Positions 1 through 5,766 of a stretch of DNA of 9,391 nt are shown here, piece after piece. The position numbers and the translations under genes were made by a program. How positions within the stretch are numbered: position 1 is the stretch's first letter; the number at the start of each line of letters is the position of its first letter. The notes under the pieces were generated by a model. That model saw only the letters and a program-made list of their open reading frames with translations, was not told the DNA's origin and did not search any database. The stretch is from contig JADGCD010000052.1 of NCBI GenBank assembly GCA_015229165.1, positions 1 through 9,391 on the forward strand. The letters run 5' to 3'. The stretch comes from Nitrospinota bacterium. Its GTDB lineage: Bacteria > Nitrospinota_A > UBA7883 > JADGGD01.

Positions 1-662
1 GTGAACAGATAGTACGGAAGGATGACGAGACGGCGCGCCCCCAAGGTCACCATGCGCGAGACGACACTCTCCAGCCGCGGGGTGGTGATGCCGGTGAAGG
101 CAAGCTCCACATTTTCGTAGGGGGTTTCTTCGTAGAGCCACCGGACGAGCTTTGCCACCTCGCCGTTGGCGCCCCGGTCGGACGAGCCACGCCCCAGCAG
201 GATGACGCCGGTGGTGGCCGCATCGGTGGCGTCGTCGGCTTCGGCCAGACGCCGTTTCAGGATGTCGAAGACCGGCTCGCAAGCGCCGATGTTGCGCGCC
301 AGCACGAAGGTGGCGCCGTCGTTTTCCCGGTTGGCTTCGGCCAGTTTCATGGGGAGCGATGCGGAGCCGTGGGGGAGGCACCCGCGCGCCTTGTCGATGC
401 TGGCGGGGATTTCCATTTTCACATGCCCCGCCGCGTTCAGGATCAACGGTACCACCACCACCCGTCCGCCATGGGCCGCCGCTTTGGCGAGCCCGTCGTC
501 GAGTCCGGGGGTGGCGAACTCGATGAAGCAGAGTTCGATGCGCCAGTCGGGATGGCGACGCCGCCACCCTTCGGCAAAGGCGCGCACCTCTCCGTTCCCC
601 GCTTCGTTGCGGGAGCCGTGGCCTACCAACAGGATCGTGTCGTTCATGGTCCTCTCGTTCAT
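1..662 (-). CDS. cbiX: Sirohydrochlorin cobaltochelatase, two-domain CbiX type (partial, C-terminus off the left edge)
   Basis: The family inserts cobalt into sirohydrochlorin, an early step of anaerobic cobalamin synthesis in the cytoplasm. About 220 residues are visible. The N-terminal domain has the VGHGSR motif (His15) and a second likely metal ligand, His80, in NAAGHVKMEIP. A second CbiX-like domain begins with ILLGRGSSDRGANGE, where Arg replaces His, as expected if only the first half carries the active site. I chose the ATG at 662 over an in-frame ATG at 647. It has AAGGGG seven bases upstream and its ATGA overlaps the cobM stop by four bases, whereas the second ATG has only a purine run three bases away. 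It is the last visible gene of the riboswitch-controlled cob operon. The reading frame stays open to the window edge. SirB-type ferrochelatases are related, but the cob context favours cobalt. Confidence 0.9.
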   Translation of the reverse strand, partial: MNERTMNDTILLVGHGSRNEAGNGEVRAFAEGWRRRHPDWRIELCFIEFATPGLDDGLAKAAAHGGRVVVVPLILNAAGHVKMEIPASIDKARGCLPHGSASLPMKLAEANRENDGATFVLARNIGACEPVFDILKRRLAEADDATDAATTGVILLGRGSSDRGANGEVAKLVRWLYEETPYENVELAFTGITTPRLESVVSRMVTLGARRLVILPYYLF

Positions 663-1450
663 GCTGTTTCCCCTTTGCGGAACCGGTGGGAAAATCCGGG
701 GTCATATAGTTTCGAGGTGGCAAGGGTCGGCCAGTGGCGCGCGCCGAGGGTCGGGCTGACGATAATCATCGCCTGCCCGCTGATCTTTTCATTCTTCAAG
801 GTGGCAGGTAGACACGCCACCGTCGTTCGCAACACCCGCTCCTCGTCGGGCCAGGTGGCTTTGTGAACCACCACCACCGGAGCGTCGGCCTCCCACCCGG
901 CGGCGAGCAGCTCTTCCCGGATGGTGGCGCCGAGAGTGGCGGAGAGATAGAGGCAAAGGGTCGTCTTGTGGGCCGCCAATTCCGCCAGCGACTCGCCGGG
1001 GGGCATGGGGGTTCGCCCGGCCACACGGGTCAGGATGACGGTCTGGGTCACCTCCGGCAACGTCAGCGCCTCCATCGCCGCGCAGGCCGAGGCCATGGCC
1101 GAGCTGACGCCGGGGACCGCCTTCACGACGATCCCCGCCGCTTCCAACGGACGGGCCATCTCCACCAGCGCCCCGTACAACGTCGGGTCGCCGGTCTGGA
1201 GCCGCACCACCGTCTCATGCCGACCGGCGGCGTCGATGAGCCAGGCGACGATCTCGTCCAGGGTCATCCCTTTCGAGTCGGCCACCGCACAGCCGTCGGG
1301 CGCCCAGCGGGTCGCGGCGTCGTCCACCAGCGATCCGGCCACGAGAATCGCCCCGGCCCGTTCGATGAGGCTGCGCCCTTTGACGGTGATAAGGTCGGGA
1401 TCGCCGGGACCGGCCCCGACGAACCAGACCGTACCCGGCACGTTATGCAT
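659..1450 (-). CDS. cobM: Precorrin-4/cobalt-precorrin-4 C11-methyltransferase
   Basis: A 263-residue SAM-dependent methyltransferase of the CobM/CbiF family, which methylates C-11 of (cobalt-)precorrin-4 during corrin ring assembly. Family landmarks appear in order: the glycine-rich GAGPGDPDLITVKG near the N-terminus, SKGMTLDEIV, LQTGDPTLYGALVEM, VPGVSSAMASACAAM, then LTLPEVTQTVILTR and GRTPMPPGESL. The last two are typical of this member of the tetrapyrrole methylase superfamily. The ATG at 1450 has GAGAGG seven bases upstream and overlaps the end of cobB by eight bases, so translation is probably coupled. An upstream in-frame start would add nine residues without a better ribosome site. 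Length is normal for the family. With a CbiX chelatase in the same operon, the cobalt-containing substrate (CbiF activity) is the more likely one; this is inference. Confidence 0.93.
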   Translation of the reverse strand: MHNVPGTVWFVGAGPGDPDLITVKGRSLIERAGAILVAGSLVDDAATRWAPDGCAVADSKGMTLDEIVAWLIDAAGRHETVVRLQTGDPTLYGALVEMARPLEAAGIVVKAVPGVSSAMASACAAMEALTLPEVTQTVILTRVAGRTPMPPGESLAELAAHKTTLCLYLSATLGATIREELLAAGWEADAPVVVVHKATWPDEERVLRTTVACLPATLKNEKISGQAMIIVSPTLGARHWPTLATSKLYDPGFSHRFRKGETA

Positions 1451-2756
1451 GGTGGTTCCTCTCGATGTTCGGCGCAAAGAGCTGCGCGGTCGCTTCGGGA
1501 TTGGAGGGAAAATAGAAATGGAGATAGGTGGCGGTCAGCCGGTTGACTCGATAAACCCCCTCCCCCTTCCCGCCGGGGCGGACGGAGGTCGATGCGGCCA
1601 CCGGCGCAAGGGGCGTTTCGAGAGTGGAGTGATGGAAGGTGTGCCCTCGCATTGCGCCACCGGGGAGATCGACGGCGTGGAGGCCGAGATTGACGAGACG
1701 CTTTTGCATGACACCGTGGCCGGGGACAACCCCTGCCATCGACGCCCGGGCGCCATCGGCGTCGGTGAGGCTGTCGAGCAGCGATAGCATCCCGCCGCAT
1801 TCGGCGACGACCGGCGTTCCCCGCTCCACGGCGGCCCGGATGCCATCGCGCCACGGGGCGTGGGCAAGGGCATCAAGATGCAGCTCGGGATAACCGCCGG
1901 GGAGGTAGTAGCCGTCGGCGTCGGGGAGAGGGTCGGTAAGCGGCGAGAAGGAGGTGAGCGTAGCCCCCATCGATTGGAGCAGGTCGAGGTTGGCCCGGTA
2001 GACGAAAGAGAAGGCGGCGTCTTTGGCGACGGCGATGGCGCGCCCCATAAGAGCCGTCGGCGCGGGGGGGACTTCGCACGGGGTGAAAATGACGGTGGTT
2101 TCCGGCAAGGCGATCCCCGCTTCGTCGAGCGACGCTGCGGCCCGGTCGAGCCGGGCGTCGAGATCGGCGATCTCGTCGGCCTGCAGGAGCCCAAGGTGAC
2201 GGCTGGGGATGGCCTGCTCCTTCTCGCGTGGCAGGGCGCCGAGGAACGGAACGGCGCCGCATCCTTCCACGAGGGTGGCGGTGTGTCGTTCGCCGCCGCT
2301 CCGGTTGCCGATGACGCCGACGACCTTCACCGCATCCCGGTAGGTCGCCAGCCCGTGGGCGATCGCCCCGAAGGTCTGGGCCATGGCGGTGGCGTCGATG
2401 ACGGCGACCACCGGCAGGCCGAAGGTGGCGGCGAGGTCGGCGGAGGACGGCTTCCCGTCAAACAACCCCATGACCCCTTCGACGATAATCAGATCGGCCT
2501 CTCCGGCGGCGTCGTACAACAGGGCGCGACATCCAGCCTCCCCCACCATCCAGAGGTCGAGCTGATAGACGGGGGCGCCGCTTGCCCGTTCGAGAATCAT
2601 CGGGTCGAGAAAATCGGGCCCGACTTTGAAACAGCGGACACGGCGTCCGGCGTTCTTTGCGTGTCGGGCCAACGCGGCGGTGACGGTGGTCTTGCCGTGG
2701 CCGGAGCTGGGGGCGGCGATCATGACGGCCTTGCAGGCGCGGGGTTCGCTCACCAT
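1443..2756 (-). CDS. cobB: Cobyrinate a,c-diamide synthase (glutamine-hydrolysing)
   Basis: A 437-residue CobB/CbiA enzyme that amidates the a and c carboxylates of the corrin ring using ATP and glutamine. The N-terminal dethiobiotin-synthetase-like ATPase domain carries the P-loop APSSGHGKTTV (about residues 15-25), followed by KVGPDFLDP and IIVEGVMGLFDG, both hallmark segments. The C-terminal class I glutamine amidotransferase domain has YYLPGGYPELH, the nucleophile Cys320 in VVAECGGML, and a candidate catalytic His413 in ATYLHFYFP. All key residues are present. The ATG at 2756 has AAAGGGG four to five bases upstream and overlaps the cobO stop by seven bases. A GTG lies immediately after the ATG and could serve as an alternative start. 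It sits between cobO and cobM in the operon. A hydrogenobyrinate substrate cannot be excluded, but cobyrinate fits the CbiX context better. Confidence 0.95.
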   Translation of the reverse strand: MVSEPRACKAVMIAAPSSGHGKTTVTAALARHAKNAGRRVRCFKVGPDFLDPMILERASGAPVYQLDLWMVGEAGCRALLYDAAGEADLIIVEGVMGLFDGKPSSADLAATFGLPVVAVIDATAMAQTFGAIAHGLATYRDAVKVVGVIGNRSGGERHTATLVEGCGAVPFLGALPREKEQAIPSRHLGLLQADEIADLDARLDRAAASLDEAGIALPETTVIFTPCEVPPAPTALMGRAIAVAKDAAFSFVYRANLDLLQSMGATLTSFSPLTDPLPDADGYYLPGGYPELHLDALAHAPWRDGIRAAVERGTPVVAECGGMLSLLDSLTDADGARASMAGVVPGHGVMQKRLVNLGLHAVDLPGGAMRGHTFHHSTLETPLAPVAASTSVRPGGKGEGVYRVNRLTATYLHFYFPSNPEATAQLFAPNIERNHHA

Positions 2757-3343
2757 TCGACCCCTTTTTGCGCCCTGATCCCGGCTTCGTAGGCGTGTTT
2801 GACGGATCGGATTTCGCTGACGGTGTCGGCGTAGTCGATGAGCCCTTCGGGGGCCGATCGGCCGGTGATGACGACGTGCTGGCTCGCCGGACGGGCGGCC
2901 AGCGCGGCGAGGAGTTCGTCGAGTTCGATATGTTTATAGCGAAGGGCGAGGTTCATTTCGTCGAGGATCACCAGATCGACGGTCGGGTCGGCCAGAAGTT
3001 TCAGGCTCACCTCCCACGCGGCCCGTGCGGCGGCGAGGTCTTTCTCCCTGTCTTGCGTCTCCCAGGTGAACCCGGCGCCCATGACGTGAAAGTTGACCTC
3101 GGGGAACCGCTCGAAGAAGCTCTGTTCGCCGGTGGCGGTTTTCCCTTTGATGTACTGGACGACGCCGACCTTCATGCCGTGGCCGAGCGCCCGGGCGGCC
3201 ATGCCGAAGGCGGAGCTGCTTTTCCCCTTGCCGGGGCCGGTGAGGACGATGACGATCCCCCGCTCGTCGGAGGCCTGGGCGATATGGGTGTCGATGACCG
3301 CCTTCTTGCGGGCCATCCGCTCTTTGTGACGTTCGTCGTTCAT
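2750..3343 (-). CDS. cobO: Corrinoid (cob(I)yrinate a,c-diamide) adenosyltransferase, CobO/CobA type
   Basis: A 197-residue ATP:corrinoid adenosyltransferase that adds the upper 5'-deoxyadenosyl ligand to Co(I) corrinoid. The family P-loop is LTGPGKGKSSSAFG (residues 34-47). VGVVQYIKGK, FHVMGAGFTWETQD, LVILDEMNLALRY and HVVITGRSAPE follow in the usual order. The ATG at 3343 is chosen because AAAAGGGGAG lies a few bases upstream and because it gives the normal family length; the open frame extends 30 codons further upstream with no family similarity. It is the first gene of the operon, so the upstream cobalamin riboswitch acts directly on its ribosome binding site. The short lysine/arginine-rich N-terminus (residues 5-14) is usual in CobO. 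Confidence 0.96.
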   Translation of the reverse strand: MNDERHKERMARKKAVIDTHIAQASDERGIVIVLTGPGKGKSSSAFGMAARALGHGMKVGVVQYIKGKTATGEQSFFERFPEVNFHVMGAGFTWETQDREKDLAAARAAWEVSLKLLADPTVDLVILDEMNLALRYKHIELDELLAALAARPASQHVVITGRSAPEGLIDYADTVSEIRSVKHAYEAGIRAQKGVEW

Positions 3344-3482
3344 CGCTCCCCTTTTGCGCCCACCCGCGCAAACGTTTGGCGCCGGAACACGGGGGAGCGG
3401 GGTTGTGCGACCGGGGGATGGCGCCGGTGTCACCGGCTGTTCGCCACCGGGCCGCCCCCCTCCGGGACGTCGTCCAGCATAT
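3344..3482 (-). promoter_or_regulatory. Riboswitch expression platform with candidate Shine-Dalgarno sequestration
   Basis: This leader joins the B12 box to the cobO start. The ribosome site GGGGAGCG (3351-3344) is exactly complementary to CGCTCCCC (3399-3392), giving an eight-pair helix around a 40-base loop that contains the palindrome CAAACGTTTG. The same CGCTCCCC can instead pair with GGGGGGCG (3460-3453), with one G-U pair, which would free the ribosome site. I see no U-run after a hairpin before the ATG, so control is probably translational. Pairings were found by eye and not folded computationally. Confidence 0.6.
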
Positions 3483-3684
3483 GCGTCAGGCCGGTCTACG
3501 GGCTTGCGAGCGGATGTACCGGGATTCGGCGCCTTCCCATGTCCATCGTGGACACAGTGGCGTGGTGCCGTTCCTTTACTCGCCTACCGTTGCGGGGGCA
3601 GCGCGGGCGTTGCCGAATTCCGTCCGGCGCACCCGCTTCCCGTTTCATCCGCCGGACGGGAACGCCCGGGGGACACCTGAAGCT
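3483..3684 (-). promoter_or_regulatory. Cobalamin (B12) riboswitch aptamer
   Basis: Read on the minus strand, the conserved blocks of the cobalamin riboswitch occur in order. They are AGGTGTCC (near 3678-3670), GATGAAACGGGAAGCGGGTG (about 3648-3629), the core GCTGCCCCCGCAAC (3602-3589), GCCACTG followed by a perfect TGTCCA/TGGACA hairpin, ATGGGAAGGC, and the B12 box GCCCGTAGACCGGCC (about 3504-3490). A closing stem TCAGG (3680-3676) pairs with CCTGA (3490-3486). It lies directly upstream of four cobalamin synthesis genes, so it should repress them when the cell has enough cobalamin. Confidence 0.95.
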
Positions 3685-3692
3685 AAAGGTGG

Positions 3693-3721
3693 TTTTTACT
3701 CCCGCCGGGACCGGGTGTCAA
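3693..3721 (-). promoter_or_regulatory. Sigma70-type promoter of the cob operon
   Basis: A perfect -35 hexamer TTGACA (3721-3716) and a 17-base spacer precede TAAAAA (3698-3693), a four-of-six match to TATAAT. The predicted transcription start near 3686 falls just before the first paired bases of the riboswitch. That fit between promoter and aptamer supports the call. Confidence 0.7.
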
Positions 3722-3752
3722 CCGGTATGTGCAAACGAAGGGGACGACCGCA

Positions 3753-3770
3753 ACGTGACCGGGGTCACGT
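3753..3770. promoter_or_regulatory. Perfect 18-bp palindrome, CRP/FNR/HcpR-family-like operator
   Basis: ACGTGACC-GG-GGTCACGT is a perfect inverted repeat that contains GTGA-N6-TCAC, the half-site pattern and spacing of CRP/FNR superfamily operators. Its centre (3761.5) lies about 41.5 bases before a possible start near 3803, if TAGGGT (3791-3796, a weak -10) drives the plus-strand genes. That is the classic activator position for this family. It is also about 75 bases upstream of the predicted cob start. Which protein binds is unknown; no regulator gene lies in the window. Confidence 0.55.
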
Positions 3771-3862
3771 CCCCCGACGGGATTCGCTGATAGGGTGAAG
3801 GGTGAGCGGCGCGCCCGGATGACCGGCGCCGCCCGAATGTTCCGGCTGTACAGGAGAAGGAT

Positions 3863-4060
3863 ATGCCCCCCATCACGGGTGAGATGACCATCAACGACGT
3901 GATCCGCCGCCATCCCGCGACCATGGCGGTGTTCAACAAATACAGGGTCGATTCCTGCTGCGGCGGGGCCCAGAGCGTCGCCACCGCTGCGGCGGTCGGC
4001 GGGGCCGATCTGCCCGCGTTGCTGCGGGATCTGAACGCCCTCGCCACTGCGGGGGCATGA
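3863..4060 (+). CDS. Stand-alone DUF542/ScdA N-terminal domain mini-protein
   Basis: A 65-residue protein matching the N-terminal domain of RIC/ScdA/YtfE, the di-iron proteins linked to repair of iron-sulphur clusters after nitric oxide or oxidative damage. The signature lies around the vicinal cysteines Cys32-Cys33 (VDSCCGGAQSV), preceded by the typical helix INDVIRRHPATMAVFNKY and followed by LPALLRDLNAL. The hemerythrin-like iron domain of full RIC proteins is absent, and no such gene follows in the window. AGGAG lies six bases before the ATG. A palindromic operator and weak promoter lie upstream, and the next gene starts three bases after the stop. Related short DUF542 proteins exist whose function is not settled, so repair of clusters is inference. 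Confidence 0.85.
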   Translation: MPPITGEMTINDVIRRHPATMAVFNKYRVDSCCGGAQSVATAAAVGGADLPALLRDLNALATAGA

Positions 4061-4063
4061 CCG

Positions 4064-4705
4064 ATGCCCCACACGAAATGGAAACAGGACTTCTTCGCCG
4101 CTGTGCCGCCGATCGCCCTGGTCGATCCCCTCGCGTCGGTCCTGGGCGCCATCGACGACGGCGCGCCGATCTACTACTCGTTTCAGGAGTGCGTCAAGCT
4201 GGCCGGGCACGCCTGCGCGTCGGTAGCGTCGGCGTTCAAGATGACCCACCTGGCGCTGGCGGCGCTGTACGGCGACGCGCCGCCGGTGCGGGGGGAGATC
4301 GCCGTCCGTTTCGCCGGGGACCGCGAAATCGGCGCCAACGGCCCCATCGGGCAGGTTATCCAGTTCCTTACCGGCGCAGCCATCGAGACCGGCTTTCACG
4401 GACTCGGGGGGAACTTCGCCCGGGCCAACCTGTTCGTCTACGACCCCACCATGACCGGGCGCGGGGCGATCACCGTCCTCTATCGGCGGATCGATACCTG
4501 CGCCGAGGTGACGGTTCACGCCAACCCGTCGGCCATCCCGATGACCGAACAGGACAAGGTCAACGCCCAACTGATGCCCAAGATCATACAAGGCGCCGCC
4601 ACCCCGGAGGAACGGGAGGCGTTCTACGCCTACTGGCAGGGGCGAAACCGGAGAATCCTTCTGGAAGAGCATCCCGGAGCGTTCGTCGTGGAGCGTCGCG
4701 GCTGA
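4064..4705 (+). CDS. FmdE-like domain protein
   Basis: A 213-residue soluble protein that resembles the FmdE family (named after a formylmethanofuran dehydrogenase subunit but widespread in bacteria that lack that enzyme). The recognisable segment is FQECVKLAGHACASVASAF (residues 40-58), where His49 and Cys51 take the place of the family's GHxC metal-binding motif. It is followed by LAALYGDAPPVRGEIAVRF and a glycine-rich QVIQFLTGAAIETGFHGLGG. The start is three bases after the DUF542 stop, so the two are almost certainly cotranscribed. No signal peptide or membrane segment is visible. Bacterial members have no firm function; a metal (probably zinc) site is likely. Family assignment rests on one motif and overall feel, so confidence is moderate. 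Confidence 0.6.
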   Translation: MPHTKWKQDFFAAVPPIALVDPLASVLGAIDDGAPIYYSFQECVKLAGHACASVASAFKMTHLALAALYGDAPPVRGEIAVRFAGDREIGANGPIGQVIQFLTGAAIETGFHGLGGNFARANLFVYDPTMTGRGAITVLYRRIDTCAEVTVHANPSAIPMTEQDKVNAQLMPKIIQGAATPEEREAFYAYWQGRNRRILLEEHPGAFVVERRG

Positions 4706-4790
4706 CCGTCCGGCGCCGACGACCGTAGCGGATTCGGCTCGCCCGGGTGGAATCGTTCCCGACGGGATGTCATCAAAGGGGCTTACGGGC

Positions 4791-4808
4791 GGGGCGCCCG
4801 ATCGCCCC
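4791..4808 (+). terminator. Weak GC hairpin after the FmdE-like gene
   Basis: GGGGCG (4791-4796) and CGCCCC (4803-4808) form a six-pair stem with a six-base loop, followed only by a CCTTCT pyrimidine stretch. It could slow transcription or simply be a chance feature of GC-rich DNA. The rest of the 154-base gap 4706-4859 shows nothing else I can support. Confidence 0.25.
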
Positions 4809-4859
4809 CCTTCTCCGAAGCATGCGGGCCGACGGTCCGCCCACCCGAGCGAGTGCGCA

Positions 4860-5219
4860 ATGGCAGACTATGGCGTCCATCCTTTCACCGTCGGCGGTGT
4901 CCCCTTCACCTTCACCACCCGGGCCAACTCCGCCGGGGAGCCGCAGGTGACCGGCCTTATCAGCAACGACCGGGGGGAGGTCATCCAGACCGTCCACTAC
5001 GAAGTGGCCGACGAGCTGATGCGGGCGTGGCGGTTCGGCACGGTGGAGGCGCTGCGCTACCTCGACCGCTACGCCTTCGTCCACACACGGGTACGAATGG
5101 CCCGGGGGGAGCAGCGGGGGGAGGAGGATTACCTGCTCGGCCCCGATCTTGCCGACACCTCCCCCGAGGCGTACATGATGGAGGTCGAACGGCAGTGGGC
5201 GCGGCTCCCCCACGACTGA
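4860..5219 (+). CDS. Conserved-looking hypothetical protein, 119 residues
   Basis: I do not recognise this protein. It is a soluble, acidic 119-residue chain with no cysteine, no signal peptide and no membrane segment. The N-terminal half looks like beta-strands (HPFTVGGVPFTFTTRAN, then VTGLISNDRGEVIQTVHYEV). The C-terminal half is helical (DELMRAWRFGTVEALRYLDRYAF and a final amphipathic SPEAYMMEVERQWARL). The ATG at 4860 has a purine stretch GAGCGAG six bases upstream; an in-frame ATG at 4767 would add 31 residues rich in Pro, Gly and Ser, which look like untranslated leader. Codon use resembles the neighbours. It lies on the same strand as the DUF542 and FmdE-like genes, 154 bases downstream, and may belong to their unit. 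Confidence 0.7.
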   Translation: MADYGVHPFTVGGVPFTFTTRANSAGEPQVTGLISNDRGEVIQTVHYEVADELMRAWRFGTVEALRYLDRYAFVHTRVRMARGEQRGEEDYLLGPDLADTSPEAYMMEVERQWARLPHD

Positions 5220-5259
5220 CAGGCCGGTGAGCCGGATGAATGGGCTCTTCACACGCGGG

Positions 5260-5293
5260 ACGACCGCTCGCCGAATATCGGTCGAGCGGTCGT
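5260..5293. terminator. Strong hairpin between convergent genes
   Basis: ACGACCGCTCG (5260-5270) pairs with CGAGCGGTCGT (5283-5293). An inner CCGA/TCGG stem (5271-5274 with 5278-5281) closes an ATA loop, leaving one bulged T at 5282. This makes a 15-pair stem. It sits between the stop at 5219 (plus) and the stop at 5294 (minus), and touches the latter. Neither side has a U-run, so it may act as a 3'-end stabiliser or a Rho-assisted end rather than a classic intrinsic terminator. Confidence 0.6.
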
Positions 5294-5467
5294 TCACGCG
5301 GTCCAGCGGTTTTTCCGGGTCAGACCGTCGATGACGGCCGACTCTTCTTCCCGCAGCTTCTGGGCGATCTTGCCGGCGATCTCTTCGCTTTTGACCTTGT
5401 AGGTCTTGTCGGCGATTTCACGCTTGAACTTGGCGACAAGGTCTGCCCTGACCCCTGTTGCGCCCAT
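5294..5467 (-). CDS. Short FlgM-like anti-sigma-28 protein
   Basis: A 57-residue, charged helical protein. VRADLVAKFKREIADKTYKV followed by KSEEIAGKIAQKLREEE matches the C-terminal sigma-28-binding region of FlgM (pattern V-x-x-x-L-V-x-x-I-K-x-x-I-x-x-x-T-Y-x-V-x-x-x-x-I-A-x-x-I). FlgM holds sigma-28 (FliA) inactive until the flagellar hook is complete. The ATG at 5467 is fixed by a near-perfect GGGAGGTGATC directly upstream; an upstream in-frame start would add 44 residues with no family likeness. Usual FlgM proteins are about 90-100 residues, so the flexible N-terminal half is missing. No other flagellar gene lies in the window. A sigma-28-like promoter lies about 100 bases upstream. It could also be a FlgM-fold protein acting on another partner. 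Confidence 0.65.
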   Translation of the reverse strand: MGATGVRADLVAKFKREIADKTYKVKSEEIAGKIAQKLREEESAVIDGLTRKNRWTA

Positions 5468-5566
5468 GATCACCTCCCACACATTAGGGGGCGTCGCATC
5501 CGTGCGGCGTTCCTTTTGCGTCTCCTCCGATGGTTGCTGTTTGGTGTTCTGCCTCCTACATTTACC

Positions 5567-5594
5567 GTATCGGTGGGGGCAGAATTTTCCTTGA
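5567..5594 (-). promoter_or_regulatory. Possible sigma28 (FliA) promoter of the flgM-like gene
   Basis: TCAA (5594-5591), a 16-base spacer and ACCGATAC (5574-5567) resemble the flagellar consensus TAAA/TCAA-N15-GCCGATAA, with six of eight matches in the -10 part and a spacer one base longer. It would start a leader of roughly 90 bases for the flgM-like gene, which fits the known self-regulation of flgM by sigma28. A normal sigma70 promoter is not obvious here. Found by eye. Confidence 0.4.
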
Positions 5595-5642
5595 GACAAT
5601 TTTTTCGGCGGGACTAAAGTCTGGCCCCCTTGTTATTCAGCG

Positions 5643-5661
5643 CCTTGCGGAAGCGCAAAGG
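5643..5661. other. Small hairpin in the 5468-5766 intergenic region
   Basis: CCTTGCG (5643-5649) pairs with CGCAAAGG (5654-5661, one bulged A) around a GAAG loop. It lies between the rqcH terminator and the candidate flgM promoter, with no assigned role. The rest of this 299-base gap holds the terminator, that promoter and the leader of the flgM-like gene; I see no additional gene in it. Confidence 0.25.
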
Positions 5662-5668
5662 AAGGGGC

Positions 5669-5730
5669 AAAAAACCGGCGGGCAATGGCTCATTTTTCCG
5701 GCATTTGCGCCGAAAAGATTTTCCCGCCGG
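5669..5730 (-). terminator. Intrinsic terminator of the NFACT gene
   Basis: On the minus strand, CCGGCGGG (5730-5723) pairs with CCCGCCGG (5682-5675), immediately followed by six T (5674-5669). A nested hairpin (CGGC/GCCG flanked by A and T runs, about 5693-5717) fills the loop. It begins 37 bases after the stop at 5767, so the NFACT gene should be transcriptionally separate from the flgM-like gene. Confidence 0.75.
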
Positions 5731-5766
5731 AGGGGGCCGGGGAACCCCGTCATGGGCGCTTTTGAA

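Noticed and set aside
1860..2792. 310-codon open frame on the plus strand opposite cobB
   Set aside because: Antisense shadow of a clearly identified gene in GC-rich DNA; composition is low-complexity Gly/Asp/Val with no family motif.
3806..3832. Inverted repeat GCGGCGC / GCGCCGC in the leader of the DUF542 gene
   Set aside because: Seven GC pairs are easily found by chance in this composition; no U-run or overlap with the ribosome site.
3683..4672. 329-codon open frame on the minus strand
   Set aside because: Lies opposite the DUF542 and FmdE-like genes and across the palindrome and cob promoter; no recognisable motif.
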